64,000 nt of DNA, from positions 1,984,001 to 2,048,000 of the forward strand of contig OY294051.1 in the NCBI GenBank assembly GCA_958510825.1, given 5' to 3'. How positions within the stretch are numbered: position 1 is the stretch's first letter; the number at the start of each line of letters is the position of its first letter. The stretch is from Brachypterus glaber (lineage: Eukaryota; Arthropoda; Insecta; Coleoptera; Kateretidae). The position numbers and the translations under genes are program-made. Shown piece after piece: positions 53,940 through 64,000 of this stretch. The notes under the pieces are model-generated. The model saw nothing but the letters and a program-made list of their open reading frames with translations, did no database searches and was not told where the DNA came from.

Positions 53940-54690
53940 AGAATCCACTAAAAATACACATATTTCTCATTAGGAATTGACATGATTTCTCATAGGAATT
54001 CATATTATAGGAATTTAGAGGATTCCTTACAGTTCACATTATTTGTAATACGAATTCATAATATTTCTCTTATTTTAAATGGTTTTTTATAGCAACTCAC
54101 GTGATTTGTCATATGAGTTCACATGATTTCTCATAGGAACTCATATTATTTGTCATTTGTTTAGATGATTTCTCATAGGAATTCACATTATTTCTCAAAG
54201 AAATCCACAATCCACATTATTTATTATTTAAATTCAGATTTTATAAAAATTTACACGATTTCTCATAGGAATTTACATAATTTCTTAAGATGTTTAGGAT
54301 ATTTTTTCATAGTAATTCATATATTTTTCATAAGAAATTAACGTTTTTTCTTAAAGTAATTCACATGATTTCTCTTTGGAATTCATATATTTCTCATAGA
54401 AATTAAGGTTATTTCTCAAAGGAATTCACTTGATTTCTCATTGGAATTTATGTTATTTCTCAAAAAAAAGTATTTACGTTATTTCTCATAGAAATTGTTA
54501 TTAATTCTTAAAGGAATTTACTTATTTCTCTTTTTTTATAGGAATTTACATCATTTCTAATAGGAAATGGCAATGTTTCTTATAGGAATTCATATAATTT
54601 CTAATAAAAATTCCGATAATTTTTCTTAGACATTTACATGGTTTCGAATATGTAGTACTTCACATTATTTCTCTTAAGAATTTTATAAAA
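53940..54690 (+). repeat. Degenerate minisatellite of TTTCTCATAGGAATTCA units
   Basis: About 30 imperfect units of roughly 22-30 bp, such as TGATTTCTCATAGGAATTCA and TTATTTCTCAAAGGAATTCA. Divergence between units is high, so the array is old. Non-coding. Confidence 0.85.
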
Positions 54691-55058
54691 TATAGCGATT
54701 TTTTATGAATTTCAATGGAAAACAATGTGAACTTTTTGCTTTGTCTCAAATCCTTCGATTCTTGAGAAATTATGAATGGTTAAGCATAAGAGAGTATGTT
54801 AGATACGAGGTTCTCGCGTTTGAAGGTGTTATGATACGTGTATCTTGTATCTCGCATAGAGGCGAATATATTATTTTTGCATATTATTAATTTAATATTC
54901 TGCATACTGTATACCATTTTCCTTTCGAGGAGAGTCATGTGGTTAATTTTATCTGTTCTTTGACACTACTTGACATTAAATATTATTTTTTTTATCCGTC
55001 TATTTTTTAGAAGGGATACACCCCCGCCCCTCCATTAGCATACCAACACCAAACAGGA
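54691..55058. other. Unassigned sequence
   Basis: The frame 54705-54890 (61 codons) has no recognised domain and AT-rich codon use like the background. Confidence 0.45.
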
Positions 55059-55066
55059 GAAAAAAC

Positions 55067-55612
55067 CAAAGAACTTTTACCTCAAGAAGGAACATGGTGA
55101 AATCTACCGTATGCTTTGTTTGAAGCGTGAACCAACTACGGTGAGGGGCTGGTGGGGAGTGACTATTGTTTACACTTAGTACGCGTAAAGAGAGAGAAAG
55201 AATGTGTAAACTCACAGTCTAATGTCGTAAAATGACTGACAGGGGCACAGTGTTGATTGGAAACATATACTTTGGATATTTTATTGTAATTGTAAGAAAC
55301 ATTAGTTCTATATGAGTTTTATATGAACTAGTAGTTTAATTTTAATAGATTTAAATATACTATATTATTAAACATAATTATAGTATACACAATAAAGTTT
55401 TTTACATTTTTAATTTAAGTATAATGATTTGAATTCATGATAAGGTGGAAACTACGCAACATCGCTACTAGGTAGCCTGAAAGTCGACTAGCGACATCTA
55501 CATTTTACATCACAAAGCTGTATCGCGTTTCTGTTAGTAAATAAACAAAACAAAAAGATGACACCTTCATAAACATTGATCTGAAATTACTTCTTGAGGT
55601 AAAAGTTCTTTG
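55067..55612 (+). mobile_element. Family A hAT-like MITE, copy A5
   Basis: 546 bp, exact 8-bp TSD GAAAAAAC (55059-55066 and 55613-55620), ends CAAAGAACTTTTACC and GGTAAAAGTTCTTTG. The reverse frame 55000-55215 reads the same element segment as the frame at 12922-13128 in A3. Confidence 0.95.
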
Positions 55613-55620
55613 GAAAAAAC

Positions 55621-55897
55621 TAACCTAAATCAAAGAGTTAGGTTATGTTACGTCTGACGTATGAATAGCATGCTAGCAGTTTTAATTATAATTTAAATTT
55701 AATTATACATCAAATCGTTTCTCAATAATTATTCAGAAACAGTTTAATTTACCTTAAATCTGTTTTTATATCAATTGAATTGAATTAAAAAGTGGAAGCA
55801 TTTTTATTTTAACAATATTGTGTAGTTAATTAACATTCGATAGTTCAATATGGACCATGGTGCAGAATATGAAAAAAGTCTTTTTTAAAAAAGATAC
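55621..55897. other. Unassigned AT-rich sequence
   Basis: Nothing recognised. Confidence 0.5.
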
Positions 55898-56495
55898 TTT
55901 TATAGACCCATAAGAGGTCTGTACTTTTTGTTCTTTTGGGTTGGCAACAGACCTGGCCTATCGCTTGAAGTTTTCCGTGCAAATGTCAATCAGGCCTATT
56001 CACATGTACCATTGAAATCTATTCAATATTGACAAAAATTACAATCCCATGCAGTTTTAATACATGACCTTGCAATTTTCGTCAATATTGCCACAAATCT
56101 CAATATCAATGGTACGTGTGAATAGGCCTGAATGTCGCTTTAAAGTTGAATTTTCTACAAAATTTTGTGTTTAGGTTATTTTTACCATGTTAAAATTGTG
56201 GTTTGGTTAATTGCAGTAAAATAGAGAAGAGATGACTATAAAATATATCAAAATATCATTTGTTCTTAGAATTTTAAACATGGTGTAAACTGTAATGCCA
56301 ATCCGAAACAAAAATCCCTAAATCAGTCATCAATTTAACGCAAGTTGTTTAAATTTTAGAGCAAAATAGAAAAAATTGTAAAAAGCACTCGTTTCATAAC
56401 ACGTTTTTAGCGCACTAGTACTTTAGAAAACTCGCCGCAAGCGGCTCGTGTGCTAAAAACGTATGTTATGAAACTAGTACTTTAATATACTATAA
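55898..56495 (+). mobile_element. Repeat family D, copy D3, carrying nested H3
   Basis: CCATAAGAGGTCTGTAC, TTTTGGGTTGGCAACAGACC and GCAAATGTCAAT, then H3, then GTCGCTTTAAAGTTGAAT and the hairpin end CTCGCCGCAAGCGGCTCG with ATGTTATGAAACTAGTAC. The outer GCGACTC end seen in D1 is missing. Confidence 0.8.
55991..56130 (+). mobile_element. Family H palindromic MITE, copy H3 (nested in D3)
   Basis: 140 bp, CAGGCCTATTCACATGTACC to GGTACGTGTGAATAGGCCTG. The empty site GTCAATGTCG in D1 (9758-9767 region) shows that AAT was duplicated. Confidence 0.93.
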
Positions 56496-56898
56496 AGTTC
56501 AAGATACGTTTAATTACACTGAAATAAAAATTGCAAGTAATAAAAAAAAAATATAAGGCAGTATATTATGTTAGATATTGTTGTTTTAAAACAATATTCA
56601 TTAATATTGACGATAAACATAACGATCTGTTTGTCAATTTAAATATAGTATAATGTGACGTCATGTGTATTGATTATTTATCAAAAAAAAAAAGTTTCGA
56701 AATAATTTATTGTATTTAAATAATATTATATTTATAATTTATTATTTTTATCTGATAATATAACGACTTATAAACATATTTACCAAAATATGAAATATGT
56801 AAGCATTTCATGTTTGGGAAAATTATTGAAAACATATACATGAAGGTGGTCCTTAAAAATAAATGCTCCCTTAATTTGTTACAATTTGGAAATAGTTT
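56496..56898. other. Unassigned AT-rich sequence
   Basis: Nothing recognised. Confidence 0.5.
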
Positions 56899-56985
56899 AT
56901 TAAAGTACTAGTTTCATAACATACGTTTTTAGCGCACGAGTACAAGTTTAGAAAACGAGCCGCTTGCGGCAAGTTTTTTAAAGTA
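56899..56985 (-). repeat. Terminal hairpin of family D, inverted fragment
   Basis: TTAAAGTACTAGTTTCATAA, CGTTTTTAGCGCACGAGTAC and AAACGAGCCGCTTGCGGC face the D3 end about 400 bp away, so the two could be both ends of a larger element. This copy shows TAC-TAG-TTTCAT uninterrupted, the empty site for C1. Confidence 0.75.
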
Positions 56986-57847
56986 CTAATTTAACTCCAC
57001 CCCCGGAGGACGGGGGGTAATTAATTTTAAATATTTACAATATTTTCTAAATCTTAAAATAATTTTTTTTTAACTTGTTGAGTTGAAAAATGGGAAAGTT
57101 TTTTTACAGGGCAGAGTATTAGCTAATTTTTCGCACGGTTTGGCTTTTACATACGTTTTGTGCTCCTTGACGACTTTTTGCACATGTTAACGTTGAGCTA
57201 TCGACCTGAAATTTGGTACACATCCTTTTTAGACCATTTGGAAAGTCCCTGGGAATCTATCTTTTAAGGACCTCCCTAATATACATATATTGAGGACAAG
57301 ATAAGGTTATCAAAAACAGAAAAAAATTGCAAAGGTTTTGATAATAATTATATCACACCACAGGTTAAAAGCAATATTTCCTGTCTGTTGAATCGATGTT
57401 TCCAGCGCGACAAAAGCAATTGATTTTATCCAAAATTAAATAAAAATTAGAAGCCTTTTCGTTTAAGTTACCAAAGTTTTAGTCATAGGTTTGGTATTTA
57501 CTCGTTGATTTCGAAATGGTTTGGTGACGTTAGATTGAACCGATTGGTAGTAAAATCTGTAACCGTGCTCTCAGTGCGGTTATAGCGTTTGGTTTGGTTA
57601 TTATTATCTTTTTTCCAATATCTTCTTTCTTTCTTATGTATATGTAAATATTTACAGTATATACAGCTGTTTTTTATATCTATCTACAAATTAAAACGAA
57701 ATTGTATTATTTTAAACAAAATCTATCCACTTTCTATTTGCAGAACAAAAAAATACACTACTTATAGATTATGTTACCTACAGTTACGGAAGTTTAGATC
57801 TAAGGCTTTCACGGTTAGTCAGTTATATTTGTAGGGCAAGTAGTTTC
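56986..57847. other. Unassigned sequence
   Basis: TGAGCTATCGACCTGAAATT at 57190 resembles BB-type wording. The frame 57589-57834 is low complexity. No gene supported. Confidence 0.45.
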
Positions 57848-57925
57848 AGGTTTTAACCGTGTTGATGGATTATTACTATACGACGTTTCGTCTCTTCCAG
57901 AGACATCTTCTGGGATTCTATAATA
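57848..57925 (-). ncRNA. Candidate hammerhead-type ribozyme motif, copy 2 (core altered)
   Basis: On the minus strand: CAGAAGA (57906-57912), extra T, stem GTCTCT/AGAGAC with a 4-base loop (GGAA), GAAAC and GTC (57882-57889). Downstream on the same strand AATCCATCAACACGG matches copy 1 (AATCCATTAACACGG), so the two are homologous. The U of the CUGA core is A here, which should impair a hammerhead, so this copy is probably a relic. Confidence 0.4.
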
Positions 57926-58578
57926 TTGGTAAATAGTTTGAACTAATCAGTCATAACCACAACCACAACTTTGGCAAGAATGCCATAACATTAAATTCAA
58001 TAAACAAAGATCCAGAAATGCAGAGAACCGATGGATACGACATATTGTCTTAGGACGGTAGTGTATATATGGTTGTCCGGTTTTGTTTACCTTCTTTTCA
58101 GAACAGCTAGAAACTTGAAATTTGGCATGTACATGGAGTATCCCCCATGACCCCAGGAAAATTCCGAATGCGTTTTCCGAATGTGCAAAGCACATGCCCA
58201 TGCGAAGAACAGGTTTCACGGCTAGTATATTATAATTTACAATTTATAAAAGAAGTAAATAATATATATTATTTAACAATAAAGTCCTTGACCGATGAAT
58301 AATATTTGCAAATAAATAAAATAGTAATTGAAATTTTTTATTACCTACTGAGCACAGTTACTCACCTCGAGTCGACTTAATAAGACTTTTTTCATGACCT
58401 AGACATAGGTATGAGCAAAATAATTTAAACAGATTATAATAACTTATTACTTAAGTATCCAATTAAAACTATTGAAGTTGTTTAAAAAATATAATTATTA
58501 AAAAAGTGTAAAAACATGAAGAAAAACCCCCCTTGAGCAGTGTCCTAAAAACCTTATGTTTAAAGTTTAAAACTATAG
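57926..58578. other. Unassigned sequence
   Basis: The reverse frame 57947-58219 includes no recognised domain. Nothing else seen. Confidence 0.45.
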
Positions 58579-59022
58579 TATAGTTAATATTATTACTAAT
58601 GCCTATTATGTAGTATTTTAGTGGACCAGTTATACCAACGTACATAATTCATAATATCTTATGTTTTATTCAATCATCAAGAAATTATTATGAATAAACT
58701 TTTTATTGAGTTGCTTTTCATCCGTGAAACGAGTAATATGTGCTTTCGGCAGGAATTAGTAATACGTTAAACGCGTTTAATTTTCTAGCATCAAGTCTTT
58801 TATAGTTAATATTATTACTAATGCCTATTATGTAGTATTTTAGTGGACCAGTTATACCAACGTACATAATTCATAATATCTTATGTTTTATTCAATCATC
58901 AAGAAATTATTATGAATAAACTTTTTATTGAGTTGCTTTTCATCCGTGAAACGAGTAATATGTGCTTTCGGCAGGAATTAGTAATACGTTAAACGCGTTT
59001 AATTTTCTAGCATCAAGTCTTT
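58579..59022 (+). repeat. Perfect tandem duplication, 2 x 222 bp
   Basis: Units 58579-58800 and 58801-59022 both begin TATAGTTAATATTATTAC and end GCATCAAGTCTTTTA; I find no difference between them. There is no inverted end or TSD, so this looks like a recent local duplication. Confidence 0.95.
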
Positions 59023-59231
59023 TAGTATTAGTTATTTATTTATTTATTTGCTATCTTAGATATGCCCGAGAATCGATTTTATATATTTTATAGTGATTGT
59101 ATGGAAGATGTGCAGTAAAATGACGAACATGTGATTATATTGGAGTAAGAAGGGAATTTTATGTTTTTTAATCATTTATAATGCTGATAAATTTTGATTT
59201 GGAAGCAACTAACACGTGAAGAAGTTTTTAT
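59023..59231. other. Unassigned AT-rich sequence
   Basis: Nothing recognised. Confidence 0.5.
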
Positions 59232-59515
59232 ACATACAAAATTTTTTATATGCTAGCGCATGCGCAAATATAATTACAAATTAGAACAAACTGCCTTGGC
59301 AACAGCTAACACAACCAACAGTAAACACGAAAAGGAAAGAAGGAAAAGAAAAAGAAAGGGTCTTACAGAAGACTGGAGATTTTATATATTTAAAACAGGA
59401 GTGGGCATGGCGAAAAGCCAGACAAGAACCACTCTTGGTGTATTGAGTAACTAAGAGGGATCTGGATTATCTCACTGAGAAAAGGCCAAAATAAAGGAAG
59501 AAGAAGAAGAAGAAA
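59232..59515 (+). mobile_element. LINE3: probable 3' end of a (GAA)n-tailed retrotransposon
   Basis: GAGAAAAGGCCAAAATAAAG then GAAGAAGAAGAAGAA parallels the LINE2 end. The sequence from about 59270 is purine- and codon-like but no domain is seen (frame 59260-59454). AAGTTTTTAT (59222-59231) and AACTTTTTAT after the tail may be a 10-bp TSD with one mismatch; the 5' boundary is uncertain. Confidence 0.6.
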
Positions 59516-59628
59516 CTTTTTATCGGTAGGATTTCTTACGAAACAACGGCAACAGTGTGAGATCTTTAATTTACTACATGATAGGCTATGGTATTACTAT
59601 AGCCTATAAGTAATAATGTTAACTATAG

Positions 59629-59676
59629 TCCAAAATGATTAAAATTTGCTTTAAGTAATACTTGAACGTTCCCCTA
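59629..59676 (+). mobile_element. Family G terminal fragment G8
   Basis: CCAAAATGATTAAAATTTGC, then AAGTAATACTTGAACGTTCCC: one end only. Confidence 0.75.
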
Positions 59677-59679
59677 TCT

Positions 59680-60265
59680 AGTTATCCCTGACATATTGAT
59701 ATCTAATTAAATCGCTAAAAAAGAAAAGAAACTTTTGTTTTGCGTGAGGTTTCATTTATAAATTAGCTTAGTGTTTTGATTAGTTTGTGTTAAAATGTAT
59801 TTGTTACGAAAATATTAATACTTCTGTAACCGTTCTATAAATATTATAAATATTGAAATTGATTTTACAATTTAAATTTTTATGTGATTTATTTTAGTAG
59901 ATGAATACAGATTAACCGGTTAACCATATGTTTTGCGGTTATGTTATAGTGTTTAGAAAATATCAACAAAAATCTCTGTATTTTTCAATACGATCTTCTC
60001 AAACTAATAAACCTTGTTTTTTTTTCTAAAAAGAGTTATAGTAGAAAGTATTGTTTTGTTAACAGCAGAGTTTTTAATTATTACTGCTGCATGAGTCACA
60101 TTCGCATTGAAAATTTAATTGCCTATAGGTAATTTAATTGCCCATTATCGGGCTATAATAGGTAGAAATAGAATGCAATCACCTGATTTCTAAAAATATT
60201 TTTTATTTAAAAATTATTAATATTTATGAATACAATATTAATTGATTTTATATTCAAATCAATAC
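59680..60265. other. Unassigned AT-rich sequence
   Basis: Nothing recognised. Confidence 0.5.
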
Positions 60266-60268
60266 ATA

Positions 60269-60986
60269 GGGGCTGTCCATATATTACGTAACGCACCTAG
60301 GGGGGGGGGTCAGAGAAATTGTTACAGTTTGTGACAGGGGGGAGGGGGGTCTAGGTAAACGTTACGTAAAGGAATTTAATAAATTTAGTGTTTATTTCCT
60401 AAGCTTGGCAGATGTACTTTTATTTCAACATAAATTACTATTTAGTGGCCGATAATTCCCTTTTTCACACAAAAATTGACGAAACTATGCATATTTAAAT
60501 AATATTGTAATCAGTAAAAAAACTGTTGACATTGAAATTAAAAAAAAATCTTACGCCCTGTTCTTGCGTGATCTTGCCGATGAATCATCGGCGATGATAC
60601 ATTTTCGCGAGGAATGTCTACTCACAGAACACCAATGTGTGTACTATTTTGTGTACCTGTGCGTAAACAATATACGTGTAAAAAGAGGTACCTAGTATTT
60701 TTTCCCTTTGTGATATTGATTATGAATATTTTTTTAAAGTTTGAGTGATTTTTTCGTGTAAATTTTTTTTAGGTTATGTTATACAAGATTTTAGGTTCAT
60801 GTTTGTTTTGTCGAGAAACACGAATCAATAGTGAGAATACAGTTAAATTTATTGCTAAACAAAAATTTTATATTGTTACGCATTACACAGGGGGGGGGTT
60901 GCTAAATGTGACAGTTTGTTACACAGGGGGGAGGGGGGGGGTCAATTTTTTGGAAAAATTGCGTTTCGTAATATAAGGACAGCCCC
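60269..60986. mobile_element. Element GG, 718 bp, PIF/Harbinger-like relative of family G
   Basis: Ends GGGGCTGTCCATATATTACG and CGTAATATAAGGACAGCCCC with ATA on both sides (60266-60268 and 60987-60989). G-rich tracts follow the TTACGTAACGC (left) and precede GCGTTTCGTAATAT (right) segments. The interior has an 8-bp CCGATGAATCATCGG palindrome and a non-homologous frame (60776-60976). A 3-bp TSD and G-starting termini suggest PIF/Harbinger, though ATA is not the usual TAA/TTA. Confidence 0.75.
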
Positions 60987-60989
60987 ATA

Positions 60990-61765
60990 TGAAAAAAAAT
61001 ACAAAAACACTTTTGAAAAACCATTTCCTGTTTTAAGCAAATTTTGGTGGCCAGTAGTGATAAAGCACAAAAAAAAATTTTAAAAAAATAAATAAAAAGA
61101 CGTACTACTGTACAAGTAAAGCAAAACCGTGATAACATTTATATGTTTTAAGCCTCCAGTTACGAGACAAAATTATATTTTTGGTAAAAGCGCAATTTTC
61201 CTTATGGATGCCCCCCCCTTAAAATGAAATAAATCCGCCCCTGATTTAATCACGTTTCCCAATTTATGAAAATTGACAGATATCTGCGAGAAATTTCTCG
61301 AAATGAGGTAAAAATAAATATCCTATTATTATGTGACCCACCATCCTATCCGTTCTTTAAACTAGCCCCTCGTTTTAAACTCTATCTGACCATTTTATCT
61401 TTAACATTTCACTATAACACATTGCAAAGGACTTTAATTTTTTCCTTTCTATCAACCCTATTGTCAAAGCGGTTCTCCAGACAAAGGTTATTACATTTTC
61501 CTAATAATAATAATAATGACGTCAAGCGCTAGAATTTTCCTCACCTCCCATACTTAACTTTCAACAAAAATTAAACTTTTTACCTGAACCAATACGTAAT
61601 CAAAAAAAAAATGATTTTTTTATCAAGCCATAGCTTTTTTAGTCTATTTAGTTAGTGGAAAGGAGAAAATTTTCCACTTCAAGTAGTCTGTAATTAAATG
61701 CGATAAGGTATACCTGCCTATGTTAGTCATAGTTTTAATTATTCTGCAAAAATTTACTGCAAATA
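60990..61765. other. Unassigned sequence
   Basis: AAATCCGCCCCTG near 61225 is a hAT-like end without a partner. The frame 61266-61532 is low complexity with no domain. Confidence 0.45.
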
Positions 61766-62402
61766 TAGGGTGTGTCAGAACTAACGGAAAAAAATTGTTA
61801 AGAGGTGATTATACATACAAAAATATAAAAAAACTCTGCATAAAGGTTGGTCCGAAAATGAGCCCTAAGGGAGTTACCGCCTTTCTAAGGGTGCGTTGAA
61901 AAAAGATTTTTTGAACTACTAACAATTTTTTGCACATGTCCTAAAATTTATTAAGGGTATTATCCTGTATAATTTTTATTTGATAACTTTAACCAGGGCG
62001 TGTAAAATGGAGGGGCGTTGTCACTTTTTGATCCAAACTTTCATCTGTTGTTTATTTGACATTTTTGATAAAAAAACATAAAAATTGACTAGTAGGATCA
62101 ACTTTTTTCGAGAAAGTTAAGTTAAAGTCATAATATTACGTTCTGAGCATTAAAAATAGGCATATAAAATTGTTCCAATACAAATTTTTATAACGCAGGG
62201 CAATTTTACACCAAAAACTATATAAATGTTTGTAGAATGGCATTTTTTATTACTGTGGTTCATAGGATTCCAGAGATATTAAATAAAAACGCATCCTTTG
62301 GGAGGCCTCCTTAGGGCATATTTCCTTTACATGAAATTTTTTTTTAAATTTTTTCAGATGTAGAATAATTGTTTTTTTTTTCGTTAGTTTTGGCACACCC
62401 TG
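61766..62402 (+). mobile_element. Repeat P, full copy P1 (Tc1/mariner-like by ends)
   Basis: 637 bp, TAGGGTGTGTCAGAACTAACG to CGTTAGTTTTGGCACACCCTG with TA outside each end. Contains AAATGAGCCCTAAGGGAG, shared with 44.1 and 46.3 kb. No transposase frame. The first base differs from the expected C. Confidence 0.75.
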
Positions 62403-62404
62403 TA

Positions 62405-62654
62405 TAAATTGTATTATAAACTGATAAGATGAACATTCTATTTTTAGTGCTTACACAATAATGGGGGCCTTTAGTTAAAAAAAAAGAGACTTTTTTCTTT
62501 GAAAATGCATTTGGCACTTAAAAAAACATAATTTATTTTTAATATAAATATTTTAAAACACTCTTACACCCTCTTGTTTTACTATAGTCAAAATTCCAGT
62601 ACCAATACAGGTTAAATTCAATGATTAAGAGTAAGAAAAAAGGCTTAAATTTTG
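62405..62654. other. Unassigned AT-rich sequence
   Basis: Nothing recognised. Confidence 0.5.
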
Positions 62655-63010
62655 GGCGAATGACTAAGACAGGTGGCGTCCATTTTGAACCCTATTTTTT
62701 GCTCCAAATTTAAAGTGCCAGATTGGGAGAGGATATATTACCAACGAGGGGCTGACCGCGTCTGAAATTTGTACAAAAGAGTTCCTTTTTACAAAGAGTT
62801 CCTCTGAGTTCCTTAGGAGTTCCTCCAGAGTTCCTCGGAGTTCCTCCGGAGTCCTCCAGAGTTCTTCAGATTTCCTCCTGAGTTCCTTTGGCTTGTACAA
62901 AAGATTTCCTCGCGGTCAGCCCCTCGATTACCAACTATAACAAAAGTCCCTAGAAATTACAAATTTTAACGGTTTTAAGATTTTAAAAATGGCACATGTG
63001 ACAGAGGTAA
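62655..63010 (+). repeat. Dispersed repeat CC, copy 2, split by a 182-bp MITE
   Basis: GACAGGTGGCGTCCATTTTG, GGATATATTACCAA, then the insert, then AAAGTCCCTAGAAATTAC and TTTTAACGGTTTTAAG, corresponding to 29220-29390. Confidence 0.65.
62745..62926. mobile_element. 182-bp MITE packed with GAGTTCCTC repeats
   Basis: Perfect 16-bp inverted ends CGAGGGGCTGACCGCG and CGCGGTCAGCCCCTCG, then TTGTACAAAAGA in both arms. The 8-bp duplication ATTACCAA (62737-62744 and 62927-62934) extends to 9 if the end is read one base shorter. The interior is about ten variants of the 9-mer AGTTCCTC(C/G/A), which gives the periodic reverse frame 62664-62900 (EELRGTLEELL), a repeat artefact. hAT by TSD length; Mutator not excluded. 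Confidence 0.88.
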
Positions 63011-63475
63011 CATTATTAGTGTGAGTAAGTACACGGAAAAAAAAAATTATAGCTAGGAGCGCTATAACACACATACCAAGCAAATTATAATCGCTTATTA
63101 TATAAATACAAGGCTTTCTCTTACAATTATGGCAGTCAGTGTAAAAATTTATATGAAATACTTTAATTGTTTAGTGAATAATAAAATATAACAAATAGTA
63201 TGGCATTTATAGCTTAAATGGATTTAATTATTGTCCGTGCTAATAATTTTTATAATATAATAAAATTTCTGTAAATTTATAATAGTGCCTGTAATAAATA
63301 TAATCGTGTCTGTAATATATATAATCGTTTCCAATTTATTTTTAACATTATTAGTTATTGTGTCCCTTATAATCTATAGCTTAAATCACTATAATTTGCC
63401 ACTGTTACCAAATATCTTATAATGTATAGCGCAGAGCCCACTAATTTCTTTCCGTGTAAATCATTGGTAAAATCA
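63011..63475. other. AT-rich sequence with TATAAT-type short repeats
   Basis: AATAGTGCCTGTAATAAATA and AATCGTGTCTGTAATATATA at 63278-63325 form a two-unit direct repeat. No gene. Confidence 0.55.
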
Positions 63476-63483
63476 GAATTGTC

Positions 63484-63718
63484 CAACGAACTAACAACTC
63501 TTCTCTCTAGAATACGCATACCGTTAATATAAATTATCGCCAACATCTCGGTTTGTTTGTAAAGGCCTGAACAATAACAATTACCAGTAACTGGTATTGT
63601 TGTCTCTGTTAGAACAAAGCTGTGTGAGTAAGACAGACAAATTTATATGTTGGCTACGTTTTTGTCAGTTTTTACAAATGAAATGCCTATTCTAGAGAGA
63701 AGAGTTATTAGTTAGTTG
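63484..63718 (+). mobile_element. Family B hAT-like MITE, copy B7
   Basis: 235 bp with exact 8-bp TSD GAATTGTC (63476-63483 and 63719-63726). A short deletion removes the CAAACAAATAGTAGG-type segment; the right end is TTAGTTAGTTG, one change. Confidence 0.94.
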
Positions 63719-63726
63719 GAATTGTC

Positions 63727-64000
63727 TTGCTTTTTTTGAGTGTACGTACTTTGGGCTTAGTAGGTGTTGCAAAGTTCAAGGTCATAAGTTATATACGTAT
63801 ATCTGCTTTCGGAGCCAAATTGTCTGCCAGGCAACAGTTTGCGTTAATTGCCTAGAAATAGATATCTATTTTGGTGTATTAGTAAATTATTTTGTTTAAT
63901 AATTTGTTTATCTATGATCGTTTGTAGTGCAAAATTATGATAGGATATAATAAATAAGTGAAAAATAGAATTACAACATTCAGTGTCAAAGGAGATTATT
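63727..64000. other. Unassigned AT-rich sequence to the window end
   Basis: Nothing recognised. Confidence 0.5.

Noticed and set aside
53940..54690. CRISPR-like array of TTTCTCATAGGAATTCA
   Set aside because: Short degenerate tandem units with no true spacers; a decayed minisatellite.
62664..62900. Periodic EEL-rich peptide as a coiled-coil protein
   Set aside because: It is the translation of the 9-mer repeat inside the 62745-62926 MITE; a 9-bp period gives a 3-residue repeat automatically.

Overview
This window looks like non-coding DNA from an AT-rich insect (at least arthropod) nuclear genome. The evidence is the retrotransposon types (Jockey-like and RNase H-bearing non-LTR elements), the many short non-autonomous DNA transposons, TCTG/CAGA-rich simple repeats, and the absence of bacterial gene organisation. 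I cannot name the species. No intact host gene, exon chain, rRNA or confident tRNA gene was found. The only recognisable protein-coding sequence is the 3' part of three 5'-truncated retrotransposons: an RNase H/zinc-finger tail at 5.9-6.7 kb, a short zinc-finger tail at 16.5-17.0 kb, and the C-terminal two thirds of a Jockey-like reverse transcriptase at 44.2-45.7 kb. Two more retrotransposon ends lack readable protein (53.3 and 59.3-59.5 kb).

The rest is a layered pile of MITE-like elements, many with readable target-site duplications (TSDs). Family A (about 546 bp, five copies) and family B (about 254 bp, seven copies) have 8-bp TSDs, the hAT hallmark; a 236-bp element at 52.3 kb is a third hAT-type unit. 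Family G (about 150 bp) has TAA/TTA duplications and GGG termini like PIF/Harbinger. Families E (700 bp foldback) and F (209 bp) sit between TA dinucleotides like Tc1/mariner. A 1.28-kb element at 29.4-30.7 kb has a 30-bp terminal inverted repeat and a 9-bp TSD like Mutator-like elements, and carries its own tandem-repeat array. Family C (about 400 bp, eight copies) has short inverted termini and two related internal hairpins but no visible TSD. Family H (about 150 bp palindrome, three copies) duplicates AAT/ATT.

Nested insertions give a relative chronology: A3 inside B3, C6 inside B6, C1 and LINE2 inside D2, H3 inside D3, G4 inside repeat K2, and a poly-A element inside A4. In several cases an uninterrupted copy elsewhere in the window acts as the empty site and confirms the duplication.

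Tandem repeats include a perfect 222-bp duplication at 58.6-59.0 kb, a 253-bp near-perfect duplication at 2.2-2.7 kb, and degenerate minisatellites at 10.3-11.3, 26.75, 30.06-30.34, 37.2-37.5, 53.94-54.69 and 62.8 kb. The most biologically suggestive small signals are two homologous stem-loops (31.64 kb on plus, 57.88 kb on minus) resembling the small hammerhead ribozyme variants associated with Penelope-like retroelements; the second has a changed core base. No coherent new multi-gene system is visible.
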